64,000 bases of DNA. Origin: Kerstersia similis (lineage in GTDB: Bacteria; Pseudomonadota; Gammaproteobacteria; Burkholderiales; Burkholderiaceae_B). Under the pieces are notes generated by a model, which was not told the DNA's origin, ran no database searches, and saw nothing but the letters and a program-made list of their open reading frames with translations. Positions 7,500 to 13,493 of this stretch are shown piece by piece. The DNA is taken from the NCBI RefSeq assembly GCF_965139615.1, contig NZ_CBCSIQ010000004.1, positions 124,001 to 188,000 on the forward strand, given 5' to 3'. The position numbers and the translations under genes were made by a program. Position 1 is the first letter of the stretch. Every line of letters begins with the position of its first letter.

Positions 7500-7644
7500 G
7501 TTCAGAGCCACTTCTGATGCAGCGGTCAGCGCGGATCAGTGCGTTGACCGTTGCTTCGATGATTGACTTCGGATCAGCCGCTATTCCTTGAGCTTGTATG
7601 GCGGCAACGATTACAGAACGGTAGGTTTCGTCAGTCAGAAACAT
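7459..7644 (-). CDS. First gene of the left operon, 61 residues
   Basis: The product MFLTDETYRSVIVAAIQAQG...IIEATVNALIRADRCIRSGS is helical and recognisable as a small conserved phage protein, though its role is unknown. The ATG at 7642-7644 has a GAGG four bases before it. In-frame ATGs at 7656 and 7677 are alternatives. It is the first credible gene after promoter P_L at about 8 kb, leaving a leader of some 350 bases. Confidence 0.6.
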   Translation of the reverse strand: MFLTDETYRSVIVAAIQAQGIAADPKSIIEATVNALIRADRCIRSGSELTSATQTPGADRT

Positions 7645-8007
7645 GTTTCCTCGCATGAAAATCCCAGCGCTCAACATGAGCGGAGATTTAGATACGGCCT
7701 GCGCCAGCCGGTGTAACGATGGCTTGGCGCAGGCTTTGCCAGGATTCCAACTGGCATAACCGTTTCTTGTCTTGGCCGTCTTCGCCTCACCCTGTTTGCC
7801 GTGTACCGCGCTTTGGCGGACTGGATACGGACGGGACATCCGCGCAGAGCTGCGGCCATGCCCGCAGGTGCGATTGAGCCGGACGAACACCCCACAGGCG
7901 GGGCGAGCAACATCGGCAAATCGGATTTTTAAAGAGCAGGTCGGCAAAGGCCTGGCGCTTCAGCGTTGCTGCCCGTTGGGCTAGGCGGGGTGTGATGCGT
8001 TGGGTTA
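7645..8007 (-). other. P_L leader, no confident gene
   Basis: Between the P_L start (about 8001) and the first credible gene there are about 360 bases. Several overlapping open frames cross it, with Arg/Pro/Cys-rich translations that I do not trust. It holds a perfect 10-bp inverted repeat (GCCTGCGCCA at 7697-7706 with TGGCGCAGGC at 7725-7734). In lambda this position carries the N gene and nut sites; an antitermination element here is possible but not shown. Confidence 0.35.
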
Positions 8008-8049
8008 AGTATAGAAATTCTGTACCTTTAATGTCAAGAAAAACTGTAC
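8008..8049 (-). promoter_or_regulatory. Left early promoter P_L with two CI-type operators
   Basis: On the leftward strand TTGACA (plus-strand 8032-8037) and TATACT (8008-8013) are separated by 18 bp, a near-consensus sigma-70 promoter. Two 17-bp sites match the operator pattern GTnnAGAnnnTCTnnAC: 8009-8025 (GTATAGAAATTCTGTAC, exact) and 8033-8049 (GTCAAGAAAAACTGTAC, one mismatch), centred 24 bp apart. They overlap the -10 to spacer and the -35, so repressor binding would block transcription. Confidence 0.85.
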
Positions 8050-8370
8050 TTGTATTTTGGGGAGGGCTTTTCAGGTATGCGGGCATGCCAAAACTGCTTA
8101 TGAAGGACTGGGCCGGAAGGAGAGGGCCAGACAGATGCAGACTGAACCGTTCAGTGCTTTAGCGGTTGCGAAACAGCCTAGACTGACTTATCTGTCTCTA
8201 TGGAAACGAAACGATATGCCCGGTAATATTCAGACAATCAAGGCGTCAGTAGAATCTGAGATGAAGAAGGCAACGCTTGCTTCTGTTGTGTCTTGCGGTG
8301 GCTTTGTTAGGGGGCGGGGAAAACTGCCCGAAAAATTGTAATTAGTAGCATGCACAACATGCAGGTTTGT
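8050..8370. other. Gap right of P_L, no supported gene
   Basis: About 320 bases between the left operators and the rightward gene at 8371. A 94-codon open frame (8057-8341) exists but has unnatural composition and no convincing ribosome site. A -35/-10-like pair for the rightward gene is not clear. Confidence 0.4.
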
Positions 8371-8724
8371 ATGAATATTGAGCAAAAACAGCGGCTCAGG
8401 CCGATCGCAAGAGAGAAAGCAGAGTGGTTTTCAAACCAAGTACGGCTTGCTGCCAGGGCGGGAGGGAATACACACCGGGCTGGAATTGATGCCCAGGATG
8501 TGGTTGACGAATTTATTTCGACTTTGCCGGAAGCAGACCGAGAATCGTTTTCTGTGTTGTACACAGAGGAGATCCAGGCTCTGGCGTCAGCGACCATGGA
8601 GGAAACTGAACGTGCGTTGGCCGCTGTTGCGGAGCAAGAGCGAGAGAATGCGGCCTGGGGACAAATTGGTGCGGTTGTTGCTGTCGTGGTGTTATTCGTG
8701 GCGGTTTGGGTGGCTGTTAGGTAG
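8371..8724 (+). CDS. Tail-anchored membrane protein in the immunity region
   Basis: The 117-residue product starts MNIEQKQRLRPIAREKAEWF, with an AGG about 7 bases ahead; an upstream in-frame ATG at 8350 has no ribosome site. Residues 1-92 are helical and charged. The C-terminus is one hydrophobic segment (WGQIGAVVAVVVLFVAVWVAV), so the protein is probably anchored by its tail in the inner membrane. It lies between P_L and the cI operon and converges on a shared terminator, so it could be expressed in lysogens. Function unknown. Confidence 0.65.
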   Translation: MNIEQKQRLRPIAREKAEWFSNQVRLAARAGGNTHRAGIDAQDVVDEFISTLPEADRESFSVLYTEEIQALASATMEETERALAAVAEQERENAAWGQIGAVVAVVVLFVAVWVAVR

Positions 8725-8777
8725 GAGGAAGGGGATTGGGGCACCCTTGGTGGCCGCCTGTACGCTAGTGTGACAAC

Positions 8778-8807
8778 AAAAAAGCCCCGTGAGGGGCTGT
8801 TTTTTTA
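8778..8807. terminator. Bidirectional intrinsic terminator
   Basis: AGCCCC (8783-8788), loop GTGA, GGGGCT (8793-8798), with T-rich tails on both strands. It separates the convergent rightward gene (ending 8724) from the leftward cI cassette (ending 8837). Confidence 0.85.
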
Positions 8808-8836
8808 CTGCTTGGGAATGGGCATCCAAAAGCAAA

Positions 8837-9673
8837 TCAAGCTTCCTCTGCTGTTGTTTTGCGGAAAATCATTATTGGAGTGATCGCAGACGACACCTCA
8901 TCCCGACCGACAAGCCGCCTTACCAGCTTTAGAACTTCTTTCATCGTTTCGCCCAGCTCACCTGTGTTTATGGATTGCATACTGTCTGTGTCATGCAGGC
9001 TTGGTCGTGCATCCAGCACAGCTAGTGCGTACCAAGTGCCGGCCAAAAATGGCCCGTGAGCAAGCGCGAGGGTTGTTGCGTTTACGATCATGTGCTCGGG
9101 GCGAAGGGATGCCCAGTAGGCATTTCCATCGGCATCCCTGAGATGCACTTGTGGCTCTGGCGGCATGGCTCGGATTGCGTCACCAAAACCGGCGAATTGA
9201 CTTTTCAGCGCAGCCAAAGACGCTTTATTTTGGTGCGTTACCTTTTGTTCCTGCAGCATGATTTTTATGGAAGGATCCCATATCCGCTGTAGCATCCCAA
9301 CGTCTGTTAGTTGCATGTCGCCGCTAACCAGTACCAACGAACCGACTGAAGCCCGTTGGGCATCTCTATGTATGAAGCCTCTCTCATCAAGCGCGTCCAG
9401 CAGCGTCAGCGGAAGGCTCCACTCGGTGTTGTAGGAATGCTCCTGCTGCTCTGTCAGAGCGCCATTAATGGACGCGCCGGCCTTGGCGACCGCTGGAATC
9501 CCCCCTTCAACGCGAGCCACTGTACTTTCGGTGGTGCTTGTTGAGTTTTTCAGGCTTGTGAGCACGCCATCATTGAACAGCTGAGCAAACCACGACGAGA
9601 CCCTAATCTTGTCAACGTACAGAAAGTCAAATAGAAAATCTGTGGTTTGTGAGCCTGGCTCCGCGTTTTGCAT
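8837..9673 (-). CDS. DUF6414-like protein, rex-position accessory gene
   Basis: The 278-residue soluble protein contains DFLFDFLYVDKIRVSSWFAQLF near residues 11-32, a signature I associate with the DUF6414 family; that assignment is from memory. The middle is helical, with a Ser/Thr-rich segment. The C-terminal part contains LVRRLVGRDEVSSAITPIMIF. No catalytic motif is obvious. It is the last gene of the leftward cI cassette, where lambda carries rexAB. It overlaps the upstream 64-residue gene by 47 bases, so the two are probably produced together. A lysogenic-conversion or superinfection-exclusion role is inferred from position only. Confidence 0.65.
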   Translation of the reverse strand: MQNAEPGSQTTDFLFDFLYVDKIRVSSWFAQLFNDGVLTSLKNSTSTTESTVARVEGGIPAVAKAGASINGALTEQQEHSYNTEWSLPLTLLDALDERGFIHRDAQRASVGSLVLVSGDMQLTDVGMLQRIWDPSIKIMLQEQKVTHQNKASLAALKSQFAGFGDAIRAMPPEPQVHLRDADGNAYWASLRPEHMIVNATTLALAHGPFLAGTWYALAVLDARPSLHDTDSMQSINTGELGETMKEVLKLVRRLVGRDEVSSAITPIMIFRKTTAEEA

Positions 9674-9821
9674 CTTTTTTGGCCTTTTTGATTTTTTCGT
9701 CGATAGCCTGATGCCTGGACTCTATGTTTTCAACCGCTTTTTTAATGGCGTCACGCGACTGCTCAACGGAGGATGACTCCTTGAGAATGGCATTAAAAAG
9801 CGCGCGATAGATAGTGCTCAT
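9627..9821 (-). CDS. Lysine-rich helical protein, partner of the DUF6414-like gene
   Basis: The 64-residue product (MSTIYRALFNAILKESSSVE..., then KAVENIESRHQAIDEKIKKAKKDAKRGARL) is almost entirely helical and strongly basic at its C-terminal half, like a small coiled coil or nucleic-acid-binding peptide. The start lies only 6 bases after a -10-like TAGAAT, so the mRNA may be leaderless. It overlaps the downstream gene by 47 bases. Not a family I recognise. Confidence 0.6.
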   Translation of the reverse strand: MSTIYRALFNAILKESSSVEQSRDAIKKAVENIESRHQAIDEKIKKAKKDAKRGARLTNHRFSI

Positions 9822-9827
9822 GCAGTC

Positions 9828-9855
9828 ATTCTACCAATATCGTCTTGAATAACAA
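9828..9855 (-). promoter_or_regulatory. Candidate internal promoter for the accessory pair
   Basis: On the leftward strand TTGTTA (plus 9850-9855) and TAGAAT (9828-9833) are 16 bp apart. A perfect inverted repeat, AACAA-TGGG-TTGTT at 9851-9864, overlaps the -35. This would let the two accessory genes be transcribed independently of cI. Confidence 0.5.
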
Positions 9856-9893
9856 TGGGTTGTTACAAACAGCTCCTCCTTACGAGGCACCTC

Positions 9894-10085
9894 TTACTCG
9901 GAGGGACTGCACCCTCTGATGGCGTCGGGAACCAAGCCGTTTTCAGCAGCTGCTAGTCGAACGTCCGAGGCCTTGTGCCACGCAGCGCATACGCTCGCCT
10001 GTTCTGCACCTGGAACCAAGGATGCCGCACCGACAGCAGCGACAACTCCGAACATGAGGTAGGCGACATAAAGCGGACGAATCAT
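9894..10085 (-). CDS. Small exported or membrane protein after cI
   Basis: The 63-residue product starts MIRPLYVAYLMFGVVAAVGAA, a signal-peptide or single membrane-anchor sequence. It is followed by a short polar part with two cysteines (SVCAAWHK, IRGCSPSE) that could form a disulfide in the periplasm. An AAGGAAG ribosome site overlaps the stop region of cI, so it is likely translated from the cI message in lysogens. Lysogenic expression plus export fits an envelope-modifying factor, but this is inference. Confidence 0.6.
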   Translation of the reverse strand: MIRPLYVAYLMFGVVAAVGAASLVPGAEQASVCAAWHKASDVRLAAAENGLVPDAIRGCSPSE

Positions 10086-10097
10086 ACGTCTTCCTTA

Positions 10098-10802
10098 TCA
10101 GATTTTGTTTGAAACCATACTCACCATACGGCCCACGATGAACGTATTTTCATCTGCCATGACTGGTGTGAACTCGGGGTTGTCAGAGTCAAGGTACCAG
10201 CGTTTCAAACGATATGCCAACCGTTTTACTACGAACTCCCCTGAATGATTGAACCCATAGACCTCGCCCTTTATCTGGCGAGTGTCGGCAGTATTCATCA
10301 ATAGCACGTCAGTCTCTTTGATGCGAGGCTCCATGCTGCGCCCTCCAACGCTAGTCGCCACAAGTGCAGCCACTGAGTAGCGGTTCTTTTCGATCACAGC
10401 CCGAGGCAGGTAGATCGACCCGTTGAACTCGCTGCCGACAATATCAGTAGTGAACCCACGAACGCCAGCAGACACACGCACGGCTGTACGTCGGATTTCG
10501 ACGAAGCCAGGGTCATTTGCCGCGTATTCATCGCCAGCTTGAATGGAAGCCAGTACTGCGCGCGCAGCATCTATTCTCGACGTCCTGGCTGGTGCCTCAT
10601 GCTCAAGGTTCGGTAGGCCTGGCGGGGGAAGCTGCCAGTCCACAAGCGCTGCAATGGCAAGAACATGAGCGTAGCTCGGCTCGTGGGCGTCGTTCTCCCA
10701 AGCCGAGATGTTTGCTTTGGTGCGCCCAAGCCTGTCACCCAACTCAGTTTGAGTGATGCCAGCTGCGGCGCGGACCTTTTTTATCCAGTTTCCTATGCTC
10801 AT
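10098..10802 (-). CDS. cI: CI-like repressor (HTH + S24 peptidase)
   Basis: The 234-residue protein has an XRE helix-turn-helix (residues 1-55: RAAAGITQTELGDRLGRTKANISAWENDA). After a linker comes a LexA/S24 domain with the catalytic serine in GGRSMEPRI and the lysine in EFVVKRLAYR. Such repressors hold the prophage silent and are inactivated by RecA-promoted self-cleavage on DNA damage. A clear Ala-Gly cleavage pair is not certain; VSAGVRGF is a candidate. No ribosome site precedes the ATG, and the likely -10 (TACACT) ends 7 bases upstream, so the message may be leaderless as for lambda cI. Confidence 0.92.
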   Translation of the reverse strand: MSIGNWIKKVRAAAGITQTELGDRLGRTKANISAWENDAHEPSYAHVLAIAALVDWQLPPPGLPNLEHEAPARTSRIDAARAVLASIQAGDEYAANDPGFVEIRRTAVRVSAGVRGFTTDIVGSEFNGSIYLPRAVIEKNRYSVAALVATSVGGRSMEPRIKETDVLLMNTADTRQIKGEVYGFNHSGEFVVKRLAYRLKRWYLDSDNPEFTPVMADENTFIVGRMVSMVSNKI

Positions 10803-10809
10803 AGCTTTG

Positions 10810-10884
10810 AGTGTAAAGAATATCTAAACCCGAGAGGTCTAGAAAACCTTGACTTTAAGGTACAGAAAATCTAGACTTTTGGGC
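10810..10884. promoter_or_regulatory. Right operator region: O3-O2-O1, P_R and P_RM
   Basis: Three 17-bp sites of the pattern GTnnAGAnnnTCTnnAC lie at 10813-10829 (GTAAAGAATATCTAAAC), 10837-10853 (GTCTAGAAAACCTTGAC, one mismatch) and 10860-10876 (GTACAGAAAATCTAGAC), centred 24 and 23 bp apart. P_R (rightward) is TTGACT at 10849-10854, a 17-bp spacer and TAGACT at 10872-10877. The leftward P_RM has TACACT (plus 10810-10815) and a poor -35 next to O2, where bound repressor could activate it. O3 overlaps the P_RM -10 side. This mirrors lambda O_R. Confidence 0.85.
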
Positions 10885-11139
10885 ATGGAACATCCTATTG
10901 ATACTGCTTCCCGCTTGATTGGCTCAGCGGCAAAACTGGCTCAGCGGCTTGAGGTCACCAAGGCTGCGGTCTGGCAATGGAAGTTGCCGGGCAGAAAGGT
11001 GCCTATCGAGCATTGTTTGCCTATCGAGCGGATGACTCTTGGAAAGGTCGGGCGCCAAGCGTTGCGTCCCAACGACTACTGGCTCATCTGGCCTGACCTT
11101 AACGCCCCAACCATCCACCAGGAGAACCCCCATGCGTAG
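10885..11139 (+). CDS. Cro/YdaS-like regulator
   Basis: The 84-residue product MEHPIDTASRLIGSAAKLAQRL followed by EVTKAAVWQWKLPGRKVPIEH is a YdaS/Cro-type helix-turn-helix protein. It would compete with CI at the shared operators to commit to lytic growth. The ATG is 7 bases after the P_R -10, so the message is probably leaderless or nearly so; the upstream open frame to 10849 would cover the promoter and is rejected. Its end overlaps the next gene by 8 bases. Confidence 0.85.
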   Translation: MEHPIDTASRLIGSAAKLAQRLEVTKAAVWQWKLPGRKVPIEHCLPIERMTLGKVGRQALRPNDYWLIWPDLNAPTIHQENPHA

Positions 11140-11476
11140 CCTCTACTCCCGTTTTGTGCTGTTCCTGATTCGTCCTGCGTTGGAGCGGTGGGCGGCGGAG
11201 AAAGAAGCCGCCCAATCCATGAAGCTCAGGGCATTTATGGATTTTCAGGAAGAGATGACCAAGCGAATTGCTGATTTGCCGGTCCGGTCAAGCTTGAAGC
11301 CATCTGCTTCAAACAGTTTGGCAGAAGCAAAAGCGCAGCTTGGGCCGGATCACCCGGTCATTCTTCAGGCTGAAGCTGCTCAGGAAGCAGCCGCCGAAGC
11401 CCTTCGCGTATCGCAGGAATCATGTTTTGGTTCTCTGGGAAGGCCGCTTGGTAGGCAATCCGGGTTTGTAGCTTAG
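11132..11476 (+). CDS. Hypothetical early protein, 114 residues
   Basis: Starts at ATG 11132 with an AGGAG site 6 bases upstream and overlaps the Cro-like gene by 8 bases, so it is coupled in the P_R operon. The N-terminus MRSLYSRFVLFLIRPALERW is partly hydrophobic. The rest is helical and Ala/Glu-rich. Its last 119 bases overlap the convergent gene at 11358-11612, where the composition becomes less natural. Function unknown. Confidence 0.55.
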   Translation: MRSLYSRFVLFLIRPALERWAAEKEAAQSMKLRAFMDFQEEMTKRIADLPVRSSLKPSASNSLAEAKAQLGPDHPVILQAEAAQEAAAEALRVSQESCFGSLGRPLGRQSGFVA

Positions 11477-11612
11477 CGTTGATTTGGGCGCGCAGCAGAT
11501 TTGATATCTCAGGGCCGAGTCCGTTAATCGTTTCAACGAGAGCGGGGACAAGTATTTCAAGGGTCTCGATGTCTTCGGCGCTTTGCTGGACTTGGGTTTT
11601 CTTTTCAGTCAC
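11358..11612 (-). CDS. Antisense-oriented small protein, 84 residues
   Basis: A leftward frame within the rightward early operon. The product (MTEKKTQVQQSAEDIETLEI..., NGLGPEISNLLRAQINAKLQ) has good protein-like composition, mainly helical, and an AAGGA site about 10 bases before the ATG. It overlaps the 3' end of the rightward gene by 119 bases. I do not recognise it. Confidence 0.5.
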   Translation of the reverse strand: MTEKKTQVQQSAEDIETLEILVPALVETINGLGPEISNLLRAQINAKLQTRIAYQAAFPENQNMIPAIREGLRRLLPEQLQPEE

Positions 11613-11700
11613 GGCTGGTTCCTTTTAGAAAAAGGTTTTTGAGCGGAATCTAAATCTTATCCGATTGGAGCCAGCCACCCACATACACAAGGAGAGGCAA

Positions 11701-11763
11701 ATGCCCACAAAGGAAAAGCAGGAAGAAGACCACCGCATTCCCATCGGCCCGACAGACGTCTAG
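11701..11763 (+). CDS. Possible 20-residue peptide
   Basis: A tiny frame from ATG 11701 to TAG 11763, preceded by AAGGAGAGGCA, a strong ribosome site. The product starts MPTKEKQEEDHRIP. The strong site is the only support; it may be a leader peptide or a remnant. Confidence 0.3.
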   Translation: MPTKEKQEEDHRIPIGPTDV

Positions 11764-11764
11764 A

Positions 11765-11941
11765 TCAGTGCAGCGTGTGTTCGGTGGTGCAGGGGGTGGA
11801 TTCCTGGGCCAGTTCTTCGCGGTCTTCAGCTTCGCAGCACAGCCGATGGAACACGCTGAGGACCGCTTCTTCGGAGGGGTTAGGAATCACGGTAGCGGCG
11901 ATAGCTGCAGCTTCACGCAGTAGCTGTTCGGTTTTGGTCAT
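11765..11941 (-). CDS. Antisense-oriented small protein, 58 residues
   Basis: Leftward frame with ATG at 11939-11941 and GAGG six bases upstream. The product begins MTKTEQLLREAAAIAATVIP and continues with a helical, Cys-containing segment (VFHRLCCEAEDREEL). Its N-terminus resembles that of the 84-residue protein at 11358-11612, and both oppose the rightward early operon. Unknown function. Confidence 0.5.
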   Translation of the reverse strand: MTKTEQLLREAAAIAATVIPNPSEEAVLSVFHRLCCEAEDREELAQESTPCTTEHTLH

Positions 11942-12063
11942 GTAGTCCTCGCAGTAGTAGCGGCAATGAGTATGGCCGCATTAGTCGGCCCCTGGAATGG
12001 GTAGTTGCCGACCAATGTAGAGATTGTGCAGTGCTGGGGGAGCCAGCGATACGCTGAAATTTG

Positions 12064-12600
12064 ATGGAAAAAAACGTAATGACATGCCACTACACGAACA
12101 CGCACTGGCGCGATGCTTTGTACAACGCTGTCCGCGCTACGGATGGTGGGGTTAACGCAGCAGCTACGTTCCTGGCCACGCGCCGAGATCGGGCTATGCA
12201 TCCTCAATCGTTGGCAAGAAAGCTTCGTGGTGAAGACACACTGGACATCGAGTTGGCGCTGCTGCTGGCTGAGTATGTGCGCATTGATGCGGATGCTCGG
12301 CCGCAGGCAAACACGTGGCTTTTATCACTGTGCGCACAAGAGGGTTTGCATGTTGACGATGTGCCGCCCGCGCCCGCAGGTGGCTGGGTTTGCGAAGCCA
12401 AGGCTCTCCAAGAGAAGTTCTTGGAGCTTGCCGCGGTGATGGGTGAAGTCGCTGCGGCAACGGCGCTGACAACGGCAGATAGCAAAATCGAGCAACACGA
12501 GGCGGACATTCTTGTGCCCAAGTTGCGCGAAGTCCGTGTCATGAGTCATCGCATGGAACGCAATGTCATGCGTGCCGTTGCAAAGGGCAGCGACAAATGA
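12064..12600 (+). CDS. CII-like phage regulatory protein
   Basis: The 178-residue protein contains HWRDALYNAVRATDGGVNAAATFLA and HPQSLARKLRGED followed by LDIELALLLAEYV. This is the arrangement of the phage regulatory CII (CP76) family, in which an atypical helix-turn-helix occupies the first 80 residues. The C-terminal half is helical (AKALQEKFLELAAVMGEVAAAT). ATG 12064 and 12079 are both possible starts; neither has a strong ribosome site. The position after Cro and before the replication genes equals that of lambda cII. Confidence 0.75.
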   Translation: MEKNVMTCHYTNTHWRDALYNAVRATDGGVNAAATFLATRRDRAMHPQSLARKLRGEDTLDIELALLLAEYVRIDADARPQANTWLLSLCAQEGLHVDDVPPAPAGGWVCEAKALQEKFLELAAVMGEVAAATALTTADSKIEQHEADILVPKLREVRVMSHRMERNVMRAVAKGSDK

Positions 12601-12848
12601 CGCGTTTTGTCCCTGCGCACGGCCGGCGGATAGGTGGAGACTTGGCCAGGCTGTCCGGTATGTTCTGCCAGCAGGAAAGCTTTCTGCGCTTCTCCGGCAC
12701 ACACACGCCGGAACAGGCCGCTCAGTGGGTCCGAGATCAATGCGGCGTTTCCAGCCGCGCTGAGCTGGACCACAACCCTGTAGCGGCCAAGAAATTCCAC
12801 GACCGCGTGCGCCGACCGTATGCGGCATACATGGGGGCGGATCAATGA
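12597..12848 (+). CDS. Hypothetical early protein, 83 residues
   Basis: Overlaps the CII-like gene by four bases (ATGA). The product has a Gly/Arg-rich start, then DLARLSGMFCQQESFLRFSG and HTPEQAAQWVRDQCGVSSRAELD, which is helical. It may be a small DNA-replication accessory protein by position; no family is recognised. Confidence 0.6.
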   Translation: MTRFVPAHGRRIGGDLARLSGMFCQQESFLRFSGTHTPEQAAQWVRDQCGVSSRAELDHNPVAAKKFHDRVRRPYAAYMGADQ

Positions 12849-13348
12849 TGCGCCGTACTCCCATGCCCCGCCAGAAGACGCCGATGAAGCGTAGCGCCTG
12901 GAATGCCAAGCCGGCAGCACAGAAAGCGCCTGGGCTGGCACAGCGTATTGCCAAGGCACTTGGGGTGGATCTGCAACATCGTCGTAAGCCTGAGCCTGTT
13001 TTCCGCAGCCTCAAGCACCGGCAGAACGTCGCACGCTTGCCATGCATCTGTTGCGGCCGCTGGGGGTGCTCTCAGGCCGCGCACTTGAATCTGCTGGCGT
13101 TGGGCAAGGGCAAAGGGCTGAAGGTCTCGGACGCCTTGCTGGTGCCGTTGTGCGCCGATGACGTAGGGATTCGCGGTTGCCACCACAAGCTAGACCAGGG
13201 CGCTGCCTACGACAAGGCCACATCTGCTGCGATGCAGATCAAGTGGTTGCAAGAGACGCGCACGCTCTTGATGAAGCTGGGTGACTGGCCAGAAGCGGCC
13301 GAGAAAGACATCGAGAAGTTTTTGAACACGTACCTGGCGCGGCAATAG
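12845..13348 (+). CDS. Zinc-binding HNH/Ref-like nuclease
   Basis: The 167-residue protein starts with basic repeats (MPRQKTPMKRSAW), as in the N-terminal tails of Ref/DUF968-type phage nucleases. A metal-binding core follows with PCICCGRWGCSQAAHLN and later GIRGCHHKLD, pairs of Cys and His that would hold zinc and form an HNH-like beta-beta-alpha fold. Proteins of this type act in phage recombination (NinG or RecA-dependent nuclease roles). The exact family is uncertain. It overlaps the upstream gene by four bases. Confidence 0.6.
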   Translation: MMRRTPMPRQKTPMKRSAWNAKPAAQKAPGLAQRIAKALGVDLQHRRKPEPVFRSLKHRQNVARLPCICCGRWGCSQAAHLNLLALGKGKGLKVSDALLVPLCADDVGIRGCHHKLDQGAAYDKATSAAMQIKWLQETRTLLMKLGDWPEAAEKDIEKFLNTYLARQ

Positions 13349-13418
13349 CGGCAGGCAAAAAACAACCCGGAGCGGTAGGAGCCGATCCGGGTCAATCACT
13401 GTACATGGGAACTGAACA

Positions 13419-13493
13419 ATGAATGAGCAGATTTTACCCCCAACCATAGCGGAAAACCAGACCGCAAACCAACAGAACAAGGGGGCGCAATGA
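13419..13493 (+). CDS. Possible 24-residue leader peptide of the replication gene
   Basis: Frame from ATG 13419 to TGA 13493, ending in an ATGA overlap with the replication-protein start. The peptide (MNEQILPPTIAENQTANQQ...) is polar and Gln/Asn-rich. It may only serve to couple translation; there is no homology support. Confidence 0.3.
   Translation: MNEQILPPTIAENQTANQQNKGAQ

Noticed and set aside
8057..8341. Rightward 94-codon frame right of P_L
   Set aside because: No ribosome site, unnatural composition, and it starts beside the left operators.
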